Assembly: GCF_022352215.1 (NCBI RefSeq)
Contig: NZ_JAKRWF010000003.1
Span: 62,001 to 126,000, forward strand
Direction of reading: 5' to 3'
Origin: Flavihumibacter cheonanensis
GTDB lineage: Bacteria > Bacteroidota > Bacteroidia > Chitinophagales > Chitinophagaceae
Length of the DNA stretch: 64,000 nucleotides
Position 1 is the stretch's first letter, and each line of letters starts with the position of its first letter. The notes beneath the pieces are model-generated. The model was not told the origin of the DNA and did no database searches. It saw only the letters and a program-made list of their open reading frames with translations. Positions 9,276-16,401 of this stretch are shown here, piece by piece. The translations under genes and the position numbers were made by a program.

Positions 9276-9369
9276 ATTTTCAGGTTTTATACTTCTATAG
9301 ATGCAGGAGGTATCACTGCATTACAGAATTCCAGGATTTTTTTTCAGTCCCCTGCTGTACCTTTCTGTA

Positions 9370-10426
9370 ATGAAAAGAAATCCTGTTCAGATTCTGCTGT
9401 TTCAGTTGATAACTGCCTGTTTTACCCTGACAAGTTTTGCGCAGCAAGGGTACTATCCCGACAGTAACTGGATACGGCAACCGGCCGCCAAACTGGGTAT
9501 GAACCAACAACTGCTGGACAGTGCCGTAGCACTGGCAAAACGATCTGAAATTGAGCTGGATACCGACCTGAGAATTGCTGCCTATAAATCCTATCAGCGT
9601 GAACCGGGTTACCAGATTCTGGGGCCCATGAAGGACAGGGGTAAGCCAGCCGGACTGATTATCAGAAAGGGATACATCGTTGCCAGTTGGGGAGATATCG
9701 AGCGGGTGGACATGACCTTTAGTGTTACGAAAAGTTATTTATCCACCATAGCAGGATTGGCAGTAGACCAGGGACTAATTCGTTCTACCCGCGACAAGCT
9801 GAACAACTATGTTTGGGATGGATCCTTTGATAGTCCGCATAACAGCAAGATTACCTGGGAACATTTATTAAACCAGAGTTCGGATTGGTCGGGTGAATTA
9901 TTCGGTCAGCAGGACTGGGCCGACAGGCCTCCCCGTGAAGGAACTATTGACGATTGGAAAAACAGGAAACTAAATGAACCGGGTACTTTTTTCAAATACA
10001 ATGATATCCGGGTGAATCTGCTTGCATATGCGCTATTGCAGGTATGGCGAAAGCCATTGCCGCAGGTATTAAAAGAAAAGATACAGGACCCTATTGGAGC
10101 TTCCACTACCTGGAGATGGTATGGTTATTCCAATTCATGGGTAACTATGGATGGCTTGCAGGTACAATCAGTAAGTGGAGGTGCTCTCAGAAAACTGGAT
10201 ACAGCAGGCACTTGCACCATCGCCTGCCAATAAAGCGTATGGATATCTATGGTGGAACAACAGTGATCAGTCATTGAAAGGAGCGCCTACGGATTTATAT
10301 TATGCAGCAGGATATGGTGGTAATTATATCATAATTGATTATAAAAATGAACTGGTAGTAGTAACAAGATGGACGAATCAACGAGTAGGAGAAATCATGC
10401 GTTTAATAATTCAATCATGTGAATAA
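9370..10426 (+). pseudogene. Broken serine hydrolase (class C beta-lactamase family), internal deletion with frameshift
   Basis: The first part (9370 to about 10175) reads as a secreted serine hydrolase of the beta-lactamase/penicillin-binding superfamily. It has a signal peptide (MKRNPVQILLFQLITACFTLTSFAQ), the SxxK active site in FSVTKSYLS and the second motif KYND. At VQSVSGG the frame leaves the family and stops at 10233. The remainder continues in the next frame (GTG at 10175) as VLSENWIQQALAPSPANK, then GYLWWNN and AAGYGGNYI, ending at 10426. Family members have roughly 35-40 residues between these two points (the usual GGGHWGGG...ARFG segment), so an out-of-frame deletion of about 100 bases is inferred, perhaps between GTGGAGG-like repeats. 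The catalytic Ser and Lys remain but the fold is probably lost. Confidence 0.75.
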
Positions 10427-10525
10427 TTGCTTACCATTTACATCCTTACAAAACCGTTGCTGTAGTATATTGCGGGCTGTTAATAAAACTGACCGAAATT
10501 CCCGTACCCCAAAGCAAGATCCGAT

Positions 10526-11386
10526 ATGAAAATCCAGGAAGGCTTTATAGAAAGAAATGGCTTTAAGCTCCACTATTTAAGAGAAGGAAAAGGCGAACCA
10601 GTATTCGTAATTGGAAGCAGACTTTTTTATCATCGTCTGTTCTCTGCATCCCTTAAAGAGAAACTTGATTTTGTATTTGCTGACCACCGTGGCTTTAGCA
10701 TTCCTCCCGAGAGCACAGAACCAGTAGAAGAACTGTATGCATTGGAGGAGATCATTGAAGATATGGATGCGTTGCGAAGAGAACTAGGTTGGACGCGATG
10801 CTGGGTTGTAGGTCACAGTGGTCATGGTTTTATGGCATTGGAATATGCAAAAAAATATGCCGATCACGTTAAGGGAGTAATCCTGACAGGCATGGCCACC
10901 TCCCTCTCTACGGGAAATCATGCACTGGCTGATTTGCATTTTGAAACATTGGCAGAGCCGGAACGTATCAATGCCTTTCGTGCCAATATGGAAGCATTAC
11001 CAGCGGCCATTGAAGCTGAACCGGATAAATCCTTCCTCTTGTATAACCTGGCATTGGCACCCAAGAGTTGGTTGAATCTTGAAATGGATGCTGGTGCTTT
11101 CTGGACTGAGGTATATACCAATATGCCGGCGATAGATTATTTGTGGGGAATTGTTTTCAGAGATATTGATATAACCCAGGGGCTGACGGATTTCTATGTG
11201 CCGGTATGGCTGGCGCATGGAAAATTCGATTACCTCGCTGGTCCCGCGGATCAGTGGACTGGTCTGATGAAACAGTTTTCAGACATTACACTTGAATCAT
11301 TTGAACACAGTGCACATAACCCTCCATATGAAGAAGCAACCTTGTTTGAAGAAAAACTCCTTGCCTGGATGGACCTGTATCAGTAG
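10526..11386 (+). CDS. Cytoplasmic alpha/beta hydrolase (proline iminopeptidase-like)
   Basis: A 286-residue protein without a signal peptide. It shows the alpha/beta hydrolase order: a degenerate oxyanion strand VFVIGSRLFYH, FADHRGFS, the nucleophile elbow VGHSGHGF (Ser98), an acid residue in HGKFDYLAGP and His in HSAHNPPYEE. The arrangement resembles prolyl iminopeptidase and related hydrolases, but the elbow is also common to esterases, so the substrate is open. Its 3' end overlaps the start of the metallo-beta-lactamase gene on the same strand, which suggests joint transcription and coupled translation. Confidence 0.8.
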   Translation: MKIQEGFIERNGFKLHYLREGKGEPVFVIGSRLFYHRLFSASLKEKLDFVFADHRGFSIPPESTEPVEELYALEEIIEDMDALRRELGWTRCWVVGHSGHGFMALEYAKKYADHVKGVILTGMATSLSTGNHALADLHFETLAEPERINAFRANMEALPAAIEAEPDKSFLLYNLALAPKSWLNLEMDAGAFWTEVYTNMPAIDYLWGIVFRDIDITQGLTDFYVPVWLAHGKFDYLAGPADQWTGLMKQFSDITLESFEHSAHNPPYEEATLFEEKLLAWMDLYQ

Positions 11387-12524
11387 GGCGATACTCATAG
11401 TAGTAAGCCTTGCAATGGGATACAACCTGCAGGCACAACCGAAAACCTATGCGTCTTCGCATTTGAAGATCACCCCCATTCAGCCCAACCTGTTGGTACA
11501 TGAATCTTATCTGCAAACCGACAAATGGGGTAAAGTAGGATGCAACGGTATGATCTATATTAGTGGAGATTCTGCTGTTGTGTTTGACACTCCCGCATCT
11601 GATACAGCAAGTATTGAGCTGATCCGGGTGTTAAGAAAGAAATGGAAGCTAAAGGTGAAGGCTGTTGTTATAAATCATTTTCATAATGATTGCCTGGCTG
11701 GATTGGCGGAGTTTCATAAAGCGGGTATCACTTCAATCTCAAATGAACTGACCAGGGAGCTGGCGAAAGCGGCGGGCAGTCCTTTGCCGAGGGAGGTTTT
11801 CAAAGGAGAACAGGTACTACTGATAAATGGCAAACAGGTGATCAACCGATATTTCGGAGAAGGACATACGAAAGACAATATAGTCAGTTATGTACCGGAG
11901 TATAAGGCATTGTTTGGAGGTTGCCTCGTTAAGTCGCTGGATGCAGGATTTGGATTTGTGGGCGATGCCAATATCACCAGTTGGAGTAAGACCATTCAGG
12001 CTGTTCAGGCTGCTTATCCGGAGGTAGCAACAGTAGTACCCGGACATGGTCCATATGGGGATGGAACCCTGCTGGCATTTACTGCCACCCTGTTTGCGGT
12101 ACCTGAGATCGCTAAATCAGGCATGGCTACAAACAAGGATAGCTTGTATCAAAAAATCCAGGCTTTGGACAGCGCCTTTTTTGATGCGTTTAACCGACGC
12201 CAGTTGGATGAAGTCATGTCTTATTTTTCTCCTGACCTGGAATTCTATCATGATAAAGGAGGCAAGGACAATTATGAACAAACCCGAATGAAATCAAAAC
12301 AGTTGTTTGAGCGAAATACAGAAACTGGTTTTCGTAGGGATATGGAACCTGGTACATTAGAAGTGTATCCTGTTCCGGGTTCGGGTGCGATCCAGGTCAA
12401 CCGCCATCGATTCTGCCATATTGAGAATCGAAAAATGGACTGCGGCAGTTTTAAAAACATCATGGTATGGAAAAAAGAGGGTGACCGTTGGCTGATCACC
12501 CGCGTTATCAGTGTAGATCATTAA
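11328..12524 (+). CDS. Subclass B1 metallo-beta-lactamase homologue fused to a C-terminal NTF2-like (DUF4440/SnoaL) domain
   Basis: A 398-residue secreted protein. The B1 zinc ligands are all present: His117, His119 and Asp121 in HFHNDCLAG, His180 in GEGHTKDN, Cys199 in FGGCLVKS and His240 in VPGHGP. The Cys directly after the Asp, and the NGMI, FDTP and VVPGHG segments, resemble CcrA of Bacteroides. After the lactamase fold (about residues 45-255) comes a 130-residue domain beginning IQALDSAFFDAFNRRQLDEV and ending WLITRVISVDH, typical of NTF2-like/DUF4440 folds. The ATG at 11328 lies 59 bases inside the previous gene and gives a long leader with the hydrophobic core AILIVVSLAMG; an ATG at 11292 or a TTG near 11361 are alternatives. 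Beta-lactam hydrolysis is inferred from the ligands and not shown. The stop shares TTAA with the convergent gene. Confidence 0.85.
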   Translation: MKKQPCLKKNSLPGWTCISRAILIVVSLAMGYNLQAQPKTYASSHLKITPIQPNLLVHESYLQTDKWGKVGCNGMIYISGDSAVVFDTPASDTASIELIRVLRKKWKLKVKAVVINHFHNDCLAGLAEFHKAGITSISNELTRELAKAAGSPLPREVFKGEQVLLINGKQVINRYFGEGHTKDNIVSYVPEYKALFGGCLVKSLDAGFGFVGDANITSWSKTIQAVQAAYPEVATVVPGHGPYGDGTLLAFTATLFAVPEIAKSGMATNKDSLYQKIQALDSAFFDAFNRRQLDEVMSYFSPDLEFYHDKGGKDNYEQTRMKSKQLFERNTETGFRRDMEPGTLEVYPVPGSGAIQVNRHRFCHIENRKMDCGSFKNIMVWKKEGDRWLITRVISVDH

Positions 12525-13672
12525 TTTCCTCCACCCGGTTTTTTAACCGGGCGGGTTGCCGGTCTGGTGGCTGGTTTCGGTGCCGGGCGTGTTGAAGGGG
12601 ACGGACGCGTTGAAGGTGCAGGCCTGTTAACGGGTTTTGTTGGTCGGGTGGCTGGTTGCTGTGGATTTGGTCTTGCAACAGGGCGTTCTACTCCAGGTTT
12701 TGTAGGTGCTGGCCTCGAGGGAGCAGGCCTGGTTACTGTAGGTTTGCTGGGTGTTGGCCTGGGTGCAGGGCGATTTACCCCTGGTTTCAGCACTGGCCGA
12801 TCGGGATGTTTTTGAGTATACATCGCCATCCCATCTCTTCTCAATTCAGGTCTGGAATAAGTAGACCGGTAATAGCCGGATCTGCGTCTGTTGGTGACTG
12901 TTATTGAAACCGATCTGCGGTTGCTGTAATAAAAAACAGACCAGCCGGGATAGTAGTGGTAGTAACTTCTTCTATAGAATCCATAGTAATGGAAGTACCA
13001 GTTGTAATGGTATCCATAGTACTGGTGCCAGTACCAGGGGCGCCAGGGCCTCCACCAGGGCGGATAATATCCATAGTAATAGGGAGAGCGCCATACTACA
13101 TAGGTTGGCTGGTACATATACACCACCACCGGCCAGGTGGCAATTTCAGTTTGGGGAACTGAATTGGCTACAATAATCTTGTCTTCGATTTTTTGAGTTT
13201 TGCCTGTATAACCAGGATTGGGCCTCCCATTGGAAGCGCCTTCTGTCATATTGGGTTCAATAATATAATCCTTGCCATAGAGTTCTTCATCGCCGGTTAA
13301 TTGAATCCGCACCTGGCCATCTTTGATTTTCTCCACCGTGAATACTGCTATATCCTGTTTCTCCTTATCATTCAAAGCAACCTGCAGAATTATATTGTGA
13401 ACATCCCCATCCACTTCATCAAGGACCTTAATATAATCGATTTCATCATCTCCGTTCAGATCCAGGTTATTGATCCGGTTATCTTCTTCGTTGAGTTTTT
13501 TTTCAAATATTTCCAGGGTCTCCGATTCCTGGAACATCTTCATAACAGCATAGAGGTTCAGGTTATCTCCCGGTAGGTTTAGTTTCTCCTCCTGCCCTTC
13601 GGTTTGTGCAGAAAGCTGTAATACCGAAAACAGGGCAATTACAAGCGTTATAAGTGAAACACCTCTGTTCAT
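12521..13672 (-). CDS. Secreted protein with aromatic-rich middle and Pro/Arg-rich tail
   Basis: A 383-residue protein in three parts. After a signal peptide (MNRGVSLITLVIALFSVLQLSAQ) comes an acidic domain to about residue 170, containing DLNGDDEIDYIKV, a calcium-loop-like sequence. Residues about 180-265 are dominated by Tyr, Trp, His and Arg (for example YYYGYYPPWWRPWRPWYW). From about 295 to the end is a low-complexity tail of Pro, Arg, Thr and Lys (RPAPSRPAPTKPGVERP). I do not recognise a family. A surface, matrix or peptidoglycan-binding role is conceivable from the composition only. Its stop overlaps that of the convergent lactamase gene. Confidence 0.65.
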   Translation of the reverse strand: MNRGVSLITLVIALFSVLQLSAQTEGQEEKLNLPGDNLNLYAVMKMFQESETLEIFEKKLNEEDNRINNLDLNGDDEIDYIKVLDEVDGDVHNIILQVALNDKEKQDIAVFTVEKIKDGQVRIQLTGDEELYGKDYIIEPNMTEGASNGRPNPGYTGKTQKIEDKIIVANSVPQTEIATWPVVVYMYQPTYVVWRSPYYYGYYPPWWRPWRPWYWHQYYGYHYNWYFHYYGFYRRSYYHYYPGWSVFYYSNRRSVSITVTNRRRSGYYRSTYSRPELRRDGMAMYTQKHPDRPVLKPGVNRPAPRPTPSKPTVTRPAPSRPAPTKPGVERPVARPNPQQPATRPTKPVNRPAPSTRPSPSTRPAPKPATRPATRPVKKPGGGN

Positions 13673-13739
13673 ATGTTACTATTTTCATATTCAATTTAGT
13701 ATTAATTTAATTACCTGCAAGAGGAGCAGGCTGCTTTCT

Positions 13740-13747
13740 TATTTTTG
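13740..13747 (+). promoter_or_regulatory. Candidate -7 element TATTTTTG
   Basis: An exact TAnnTTTG match ending 4 bases before the ATG at 13752. If used, the transcript would be nearly leaderless. The same spacing recurs before metG and the histidine kinase gene. Confidence 0.4.
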
Positions 13748-13751
13748 CCGG

Positions 13752-14561
13752 ATGAAATGGCTGAAAGGACTTCAAATTGCAGTGGTATTGTATGCGGTGA
13801 TTGGAATCGCGGTTTATTATTTACAGGATTATTTTTTGTTTCACCCTGAACCATTAACAAAATCAAGTCCCTATAAATTTGAGCAACCCTTTAGGGAAAT
13901 GAATATCCCCATTAAAGAAGGGGTTAACATGAATGTAGTGCGGTTTTTACCTGCTTCAGACAGTAGTAAACCGGCATCAGGCGCTGTCCTATATTTTCAT
14001 GGCAACAAAAAAAACATCTCGCATTATGCCAACTATGCCAGTTATTTTACCAGCAGGGGACTTGAAGTGTGGATGCCCGATTATCCGGGCTTTGGCAAAA
14101 GCACCGGGGAACTGACGGAAGAACAGCTTCATCAGTTTGCGAAACAAACCTACAAACTGGCCAGAGCCCAATATGGAGCTGATAGTATTTTTATTTATGG
14201 CAAGAGCCTGGGGACGGGAATTGCGACCCGACTGGCAACTGAGTCGGCCACCCAAACACTGATTCTTGAAACACCCTATTACAGTATTACGTCATTGTTC
14301 AGTCGCTATCTTCCTATTTACCCGGTGAGCCGGATGATAAAAATGAAATTCCCTACCTACCAGTATATCCAACAGGTTAAAGCGCCCATTCTGATACTAC
14401 AGGGCACGGATGATGGTGTTGTTCCTTATTCCAATGCAAGCAGACTGAAACCCCTATTAAAAGCAGCCGATAAATTTGTAACGATAGAAGAGGGAAGTCA
14501 TAATGATCTTACAAGATTTCCTGCCTATCAGGCCGCGATTGATTCTGTATTAAGGTATTAG
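13752..14561 (+). CDS. Membrane-anchored alpha/beta hydrolase, paralogue of the 6531 gene
   Basis: A 269-residue protein with an N-terminal membrane anchor (about residues 5-25) and an alpha/beta hydrolase fold. Motifs: VLYFHGNKKN, PDYPGFGKSTG, nucleophile elbow GKSLGTG (Ser152), Asp220 in GTDDGVV and His250 in EGSHND, so the triad is complete. Layout and many blocks (LIFKPE/LFHPEP, PFRE, GFGKSTG, APYYS/TPYYS) match the protein at 6531-7313, so the two are paralogues. Substrate unknown. It is convergent with oxyR, 14 bases away. Confidence 0.85.
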   Translation: MKWLKGLQIAVVLYAVIGIAVYYLQDYFLFHPEPLTKSSPYKFEQPFREMNIPIKEGVNMNVVRFLPASDSSKPASGAVLYFHGNKKNISHYANYASYFTSRGLEVWMPDYPGFGKSTGELTEEQLHQFAKQTYKLARAQYGADSIFIYGKSLGTGIATRLATESATQTLILETPYYSITSLFSRYLPIYPVSRMIKMKFPTYQYIQQVKAPILILQGTDDGVVPYSNASRLKPLLKAADKFVTIEEGSHNDLTRFPAYQAAIDSVLRY

Positions 14562-14575
14562 GATACCCATAAACG

Positions 14576-15520
14576 TTAGCCCTCCTGAACAGGAATAACA
14601 TTTCGGGGTTTATTCTTTCGTATTTTTTCAGGTAAACTGGACAGCACACATTCCTTCAGCGCTTCGAGCAGCTTCTCCTTCACAAAAGTTTTGCTGGCAA
14701 TCAGGCTAACCTCCCTCATGGGTGCAGGTGTTTTAAAATGCCGTAACATGCGTTGCTGGGAAGCAGTCAAATCATAGGTAGCCAATTCAGGTAAAATAGT
14801 AATGCCACGATTGGTTTCCACCATTTTCTTCAATGTTTCGAGGCTCCCGGCTTCGTACTCAAACAAAAGCAGGTCTTTATGTGCCTGCTGCAATTCACAA
14901 AGATTCAGGATCTGATCCCGAAAACAATGTCCTTCTTCCAGCAACCAGAGATCATGCACATCTATGTCCTTTGCCAGCATGTAGGTTTTTTTATACGCTG
15001 CATGCTTGCGCGATACATAGGCCATCATCTCTTCATAAAAAAGAGGGTATTCTTCTATTCCTTTATTATTCAGCGGTGTTACTACCAGCGCCATATCCAA
15101 TCTGCCTTTGGCAACTGCATCCACCAGGTTATCGGTTGTCATCTCTTTTACCTTCAATTGCAGCTCCGGATATTTTTCCAGAAAGGATGGAAGAAATATG
15201 GGCAGCAGATAGGGAGCCAGCGTAGGAATGATACCAAGGCGCAACTCTCCATGTATCAGCCCCTGCTTTTCCTTTATCACATCTTCCAGCAGTTTTGCTT
15301 CCCGCATCACCCTCCTGGCATGCTCCAGCACCAACTCACCCAACGGCGTGGGTATTACCGGTTGCCTGCTGCGATCAAAGATTTTCAACCCCATTTCCTC
15401 TTCCATTTTCTGAATCTGCATGCTAAGGGTTGGCTGGGTTACATAACAATGCGCAGCTGCCGTAGCAAAATGCCGGTGCTCATCTACTGCTAGTATATAT
15501 TCAAGCTGGGTAAGTGTCAT
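14576..15520 (-). CDS. oxyR: LysR-family peroxide sensor OxyR
   Basis: A 314-residue LysR-type regulator. The N-terminal winged helix-turn-helix spans about residues 1-60 (YILAVDEHRHFATAAAHCYV, then TQPTLSMQIQKME), followed by the two-lobed effector domain. The redox signature GHCFRDQILNLC is complete, with cysteines at residues 199 and 208, the same numbers as in E. coli OxyR, so oxidation to a disulfide by hydrogen peroxide is expected. The start region carries an ATAG-N7-CTAT site 4 bases upstream of the ATG, consistent with autoregulation. No catalase or alkyl hydroperoxide reductase gene lies next to it, so its targets are elsewhere. Confidence 0.92.
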   Translation of the reverse strand: MTLTQLEYILAVDEHRHFATAAAHCYVTQPTLSMQIQKMEEEMGLKIFDRSRQPVIPTPLGELVLEHARRVMREAKLLEDVIKEKQGLIHGELRLGIIPTLAPYLLPIFLPSFLEKYPELQLKVKEMTTDNLVDAVAKGRLDMALVVTPLNNKGIEEYPLFYEEMMAYVSRKHAAYKKTYMLAKDIDVHDLWLLEEGHCFRDQILNLCELQQAHKDLLLFEYEAGSLETLKKMVETNRGITILPELATYDLTASQQRMLRHFKTPAPMREVSLIASKTFVKEKLLEALKECVLSSLPEKIRKNKPRNVIPVQEG

Positions 15521-15523
15521 TTG

Positions 15524-15538
15524 ATAGATAGAATCTAT
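15524..15538. promoter_or_regulatory. Candidate OxyR binding site
   Basis: ATAG (15524-15527), seven bases, then CTAT (15535-15538) is exactly one half of the OxyR consensus ATAG-N7-CTAT-N7-ATAG-N7-CTAT. The second half is only loosely present downstream: ATAA at 15545 and CTAT at 15567, with wrong spacing. Its position directly upstream of oxyR supports autoregulation. Confidence 0.5.
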
Positions 15539-15582
15539 GTATGCATAAAATTAATCAATCCTTTCACTATCTGAAAAAAGGA

Positions 15583-15590
15583 TAAATTTG
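15583..15590 (+). promoter_or_regulatory. Candidate -7 element TAAATTTG
   Basis: An exact TAnnTTTG match in the region between oxyR and the lipoprotein gene. It would start a transcript near 15597 that runs through a hairpin-plus-U-tract at 15646-15676 before reaching the lipoprotein ATG at 15703. Confidence 0.45.
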
Positions 15591-15645
15591 AATTATAACG
15601 AACATAAAATTTTTGCTTAAGTCACTGGTTGGTAGTAAGCACACT

Positions 15646-15676
15646 AAAGCCACTCGTCCATACGGGTGGCTTTTTT
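15646..15676 (+). terminator. Intrinsic terminator in the leader of the NlpE-like gene
   Basis: AAAGCCAC (15646-15653) pairs with GTGGCTTT (15666-15673), with a further CG/CG pair in the loop region, followed by six T (15671-15676). It lies between a candidate promoter (15583-15590) and the lipoprotein start, so it would end a transcript of about 75-80 bases or act as an attenuator. Confidence 0.65.
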
Positions 15677-15702
15677 CATTATATTGGGTCAAATTTCCTC
15701 CA

Positions 15703-16401
15703 ATGCAACGAACCCACTTTATGGCCCTGCTTGCCCTGGGCTGGCTGGCCTGTAATGATGGTATTGAAGTAACTACTGACATAACTGTTCCCGAAACCCG
15801 AGCAGCCATATCACTTACTGAACTGGCTTCCTACTATGCAGATACATTACCCTGTGCCAGTTGTGAAGGAATATTTACTGAATTGGCTATACTGGATGAC
15901 AGCACCTATTTTCTATCCGAATCGTACATTGGAGAACAAAGTCAGCCTCTGGGCAGTTTTGGTAGTTTCAGCCGGGAGGGTGATATTCTTACCCTGGGTG
16001 CTGCAGATGACAGCGCCCGCAGATTTAAGATCATGGAAGACAGGATCGTGCAACTGGACAAAGATGGCTCTGAGATGATAACCGGACTGGATTACAGTCT
16101 TGAACAAACAACCCAACCTGACAATCCGGTCACCCGTCCGTTTTTAACGAATGGATTTCTGAAAATTGAAAAAAACCAGGGAATTTTTCAACCCTGCGGA
16201 CTATCAAAAATTTGGGAGCTGATTAGCGATAACGGTGTGAAAGAAGCTAATCGTTTTTTTGCAAAACAGGCAGCCAAACTTGCTGAAGGAGTATTTGTTC
16301 GGGCTACCATTGAATTGCAGCCGGCTACCGATAGTACTGGCTTAACTTTCCAGGTTAAACTTAATTCCGTTTCGGAGCAGCTTGCAACGGGCTGCCAGTG
16401 A
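15703..16401 (+). CDS. NlpE-like lipoprotein
   Basis: A 232-residue protein. The ATG at 15703 is chosen because it opens a lipoprotein signal (MQRTHFMALLALGWLAC, lipobox WLAC); the frame is open further upstream but crosses the leader terminator. After the anchor comes a domain with PCASCEGIFTELAIL, then a G.FSREGD...LGAADDSARRFKIMED and LDKDG pattern. This matches the N-terminal domain of NlpE, the outer-membrane lipoprotein linked to surface and copper stress sensing in enterobacteria, including its CxxC pair. The C-terminal half (about 130-232, with two more Cys) is less clear. It is divergent from oxyR and convergent with the LD-carboxypeptidase. Confidence 0.75.
   Translation: MQRTHFMALLALGWLACNDGIEVTTDITVPETRAAISLTELASYYADTLPCASCEGIFTELAILDDSTYFLSESYIGEQSQPLGSFGSFSREGDILTLGAADDSARRFKIMEDRIVQLDKDGSEMITGLDYSLEQTTQPDNPVTRPFLTNGFLKIEKNQGIFQPCGLSKIWELISDNGVKEANRFFAKQAAKLAEGVFVRATIELQPATDSTGLTFQVKLNSVSEQLATGCQ

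Noticed and set aside
10044-10277. Separate small gene inside the broken serine hydrolase
   Set aside because: It is a third-frame reading of the hydrolase DNA with no recognisable protein features.
9370-10426. Programmed frameshift as an explanation for the split serine hydrolase
   Set aside because: No slippery sequence is visible at the junction, and about 35-40 family residues are missing, which slippage cannot explain.
12567-12907. Gly/Val-rich and other plus-strand open frames over the 12521-13672 gene
   Set aside because: They are the antisense reading of a Pro/Arg-rich low-complexity tail; no start context, no family resemblance.
15613-15702. N-terminal extension of the NlpE-like protein
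   Set aside because: It would translate through the leader terminator hairpin, and the lipoprotein signal begins only at 15703.
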